36,444 nucleotides of DNA from a virus: positions 1 through 36,444 of IMG/VR virus record IMGVR_UViG_3300042465_001527. One strand, given 5' to 3'. The position numbers and the translations under genes were made by a program. This document shows, in pieces, positions 36,223 through 36,444 of this stretch (position 1 is the stretch's first letter; the number at the start of each line of letters is the position of its first letter). Under the pieces are notes generated by a model that was given only the letters and a program-made list of their open reading frames with translations, searched no databases and had not been told where the DNA came from.

Positions 36223-36444
36223 ATGGCTAACAGTATCTTAACCATCGACATGATCACGCGCAAAGCGCTTGAGATTCTCGAAAACAACCTTGTGTTGACC
36301 CGTAACGTGAACCGTCAGTACGACGACAGCTTTGCTGTTGAAGGTGCCAAGATTGGTTCGACCCTGCGTATTCGTCTGCCTGATCGCGCTTTGGTGACCG
36401 ACGGCGCCGCCTTGCAAGTTCAAGACGACAACGAGCAGTTCACC
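36223..36444 (+). CDS. Major capsid (coat) protein, N-terminal part, partial
   Basis: A strong AAAGGA ribosome site precedes an ATG that opens a frame running off the window. The 74 residues (MANSILTIDMITRKALEILE, NNLVLTRNVNRQYDDSFAVE, GSTLRIRLPDRALV, ALQVQDDNEQFT) are the N-terminus typical of P22-type coat proteins. The remaining part is at the window start. The last base completes a codon, while the other part resumes at base 3 of the window, so one extra base (A would give QFT-TLTVASQ) is needed to join them in frame. Confidence 0.92.
   Translation, partial: MANSILTIDMITRKALEILENNLVLTRNVNRQYDDSFAVEGAKIGSTLRIRLPDRALVTDGAALQVQDDNEQFT

Noticed and set aside
1-36444. Search for tRNA genes, integrase with attachment site, repressor, insertion sequences, or phage RNA polymerase.
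   Set aside because: None recognised by eye; no transposase or integrase motifs, no cloverleaf with a TTCRA arm noticed. A covariance search would be needed to exclude a divergent tRNA.

Overview
The window looks like a virtually complete genome of a short-tailed (podovirus-like) tailed phage with P22-type morphogenesis genes. The major capsid gene is cut by the window edges: its first 74 codons are the last 222 bases and the rest is at the start. The molecule is therefore probably circular or circularly permuted, although joining the ends directly is one base out of frame. I see no integrase, CI-like repressor, partition system, phage RNA polymerase or tRNA, so a virulent phage using host RNA polymerase is the simplest reading. 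The host cannot be read directly. Mid-range GC (roughly 53-55% by eye), E. coli-like promoters and the general look of the proteins fit a Gram-negative, possibly freshwater betaproteobacterial, host; that is inference.

Rightward late region (25.8 kb through the end, then 1-12.4 kb): small and large terminase, four tiny lysine-rich proteins, portal, a DUF5856-like helical protein, a head-binding/tail-fibre/tail-spike cassette, scaffold, coat, two beta-rich structural proteins, gp4-like adaptor, a repeat-containing fibre protein, gp10-like hub, a protein in the tail-needle position, three ejection proteins with the order and approximate lengths of P22 gp7-gp20-gp16, then small membrane proteins, a three-TM holin and a GH24 endolysin. 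The order follows P22 (3-2-1-8-5-4-10-[26]-[14]-7-20-16) with receptor-binding genes inserted.

Leftward cluster 1 (15.9 to 12.4 kb): VRR-NUC nuclease, SNF2-type helicase and small overlapping genes ending in a membrane micro-protein and an HTH protein that converges on the endolysin gene. Rightward replication block (16.0-22.3 kb): two small proteins, a Cas4-like RecB-fold nuclease, a candidate ssDNA-binding protein, family A DNA polymerase and a primase/zinc-binding/helicase fusion. Cluster 1 and the replication block diverge from one palindromic promoter region at 15942-15974.

Leftward cluster 2 (25.1 to 22.3 kb): small, mostly unrecognised genes, including cysteine-rich and membrane micro-proteins, driven by a good sigma70-type promoter and closed by a strong terminator. 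Between this cluster and terS lies a 660-bp non-coding segment. It holds about fifteen copies of a TGTGGRC/GYCCACA motif, often at exact 9-bp spacing, an AT-rich stretch, a 12-bp triplet repeat and an extended -10 placed so that terS would be leaderless. It is the best candidate in the window for a replication origin, master control region or packaging site, and the most interesting part of the sequence.
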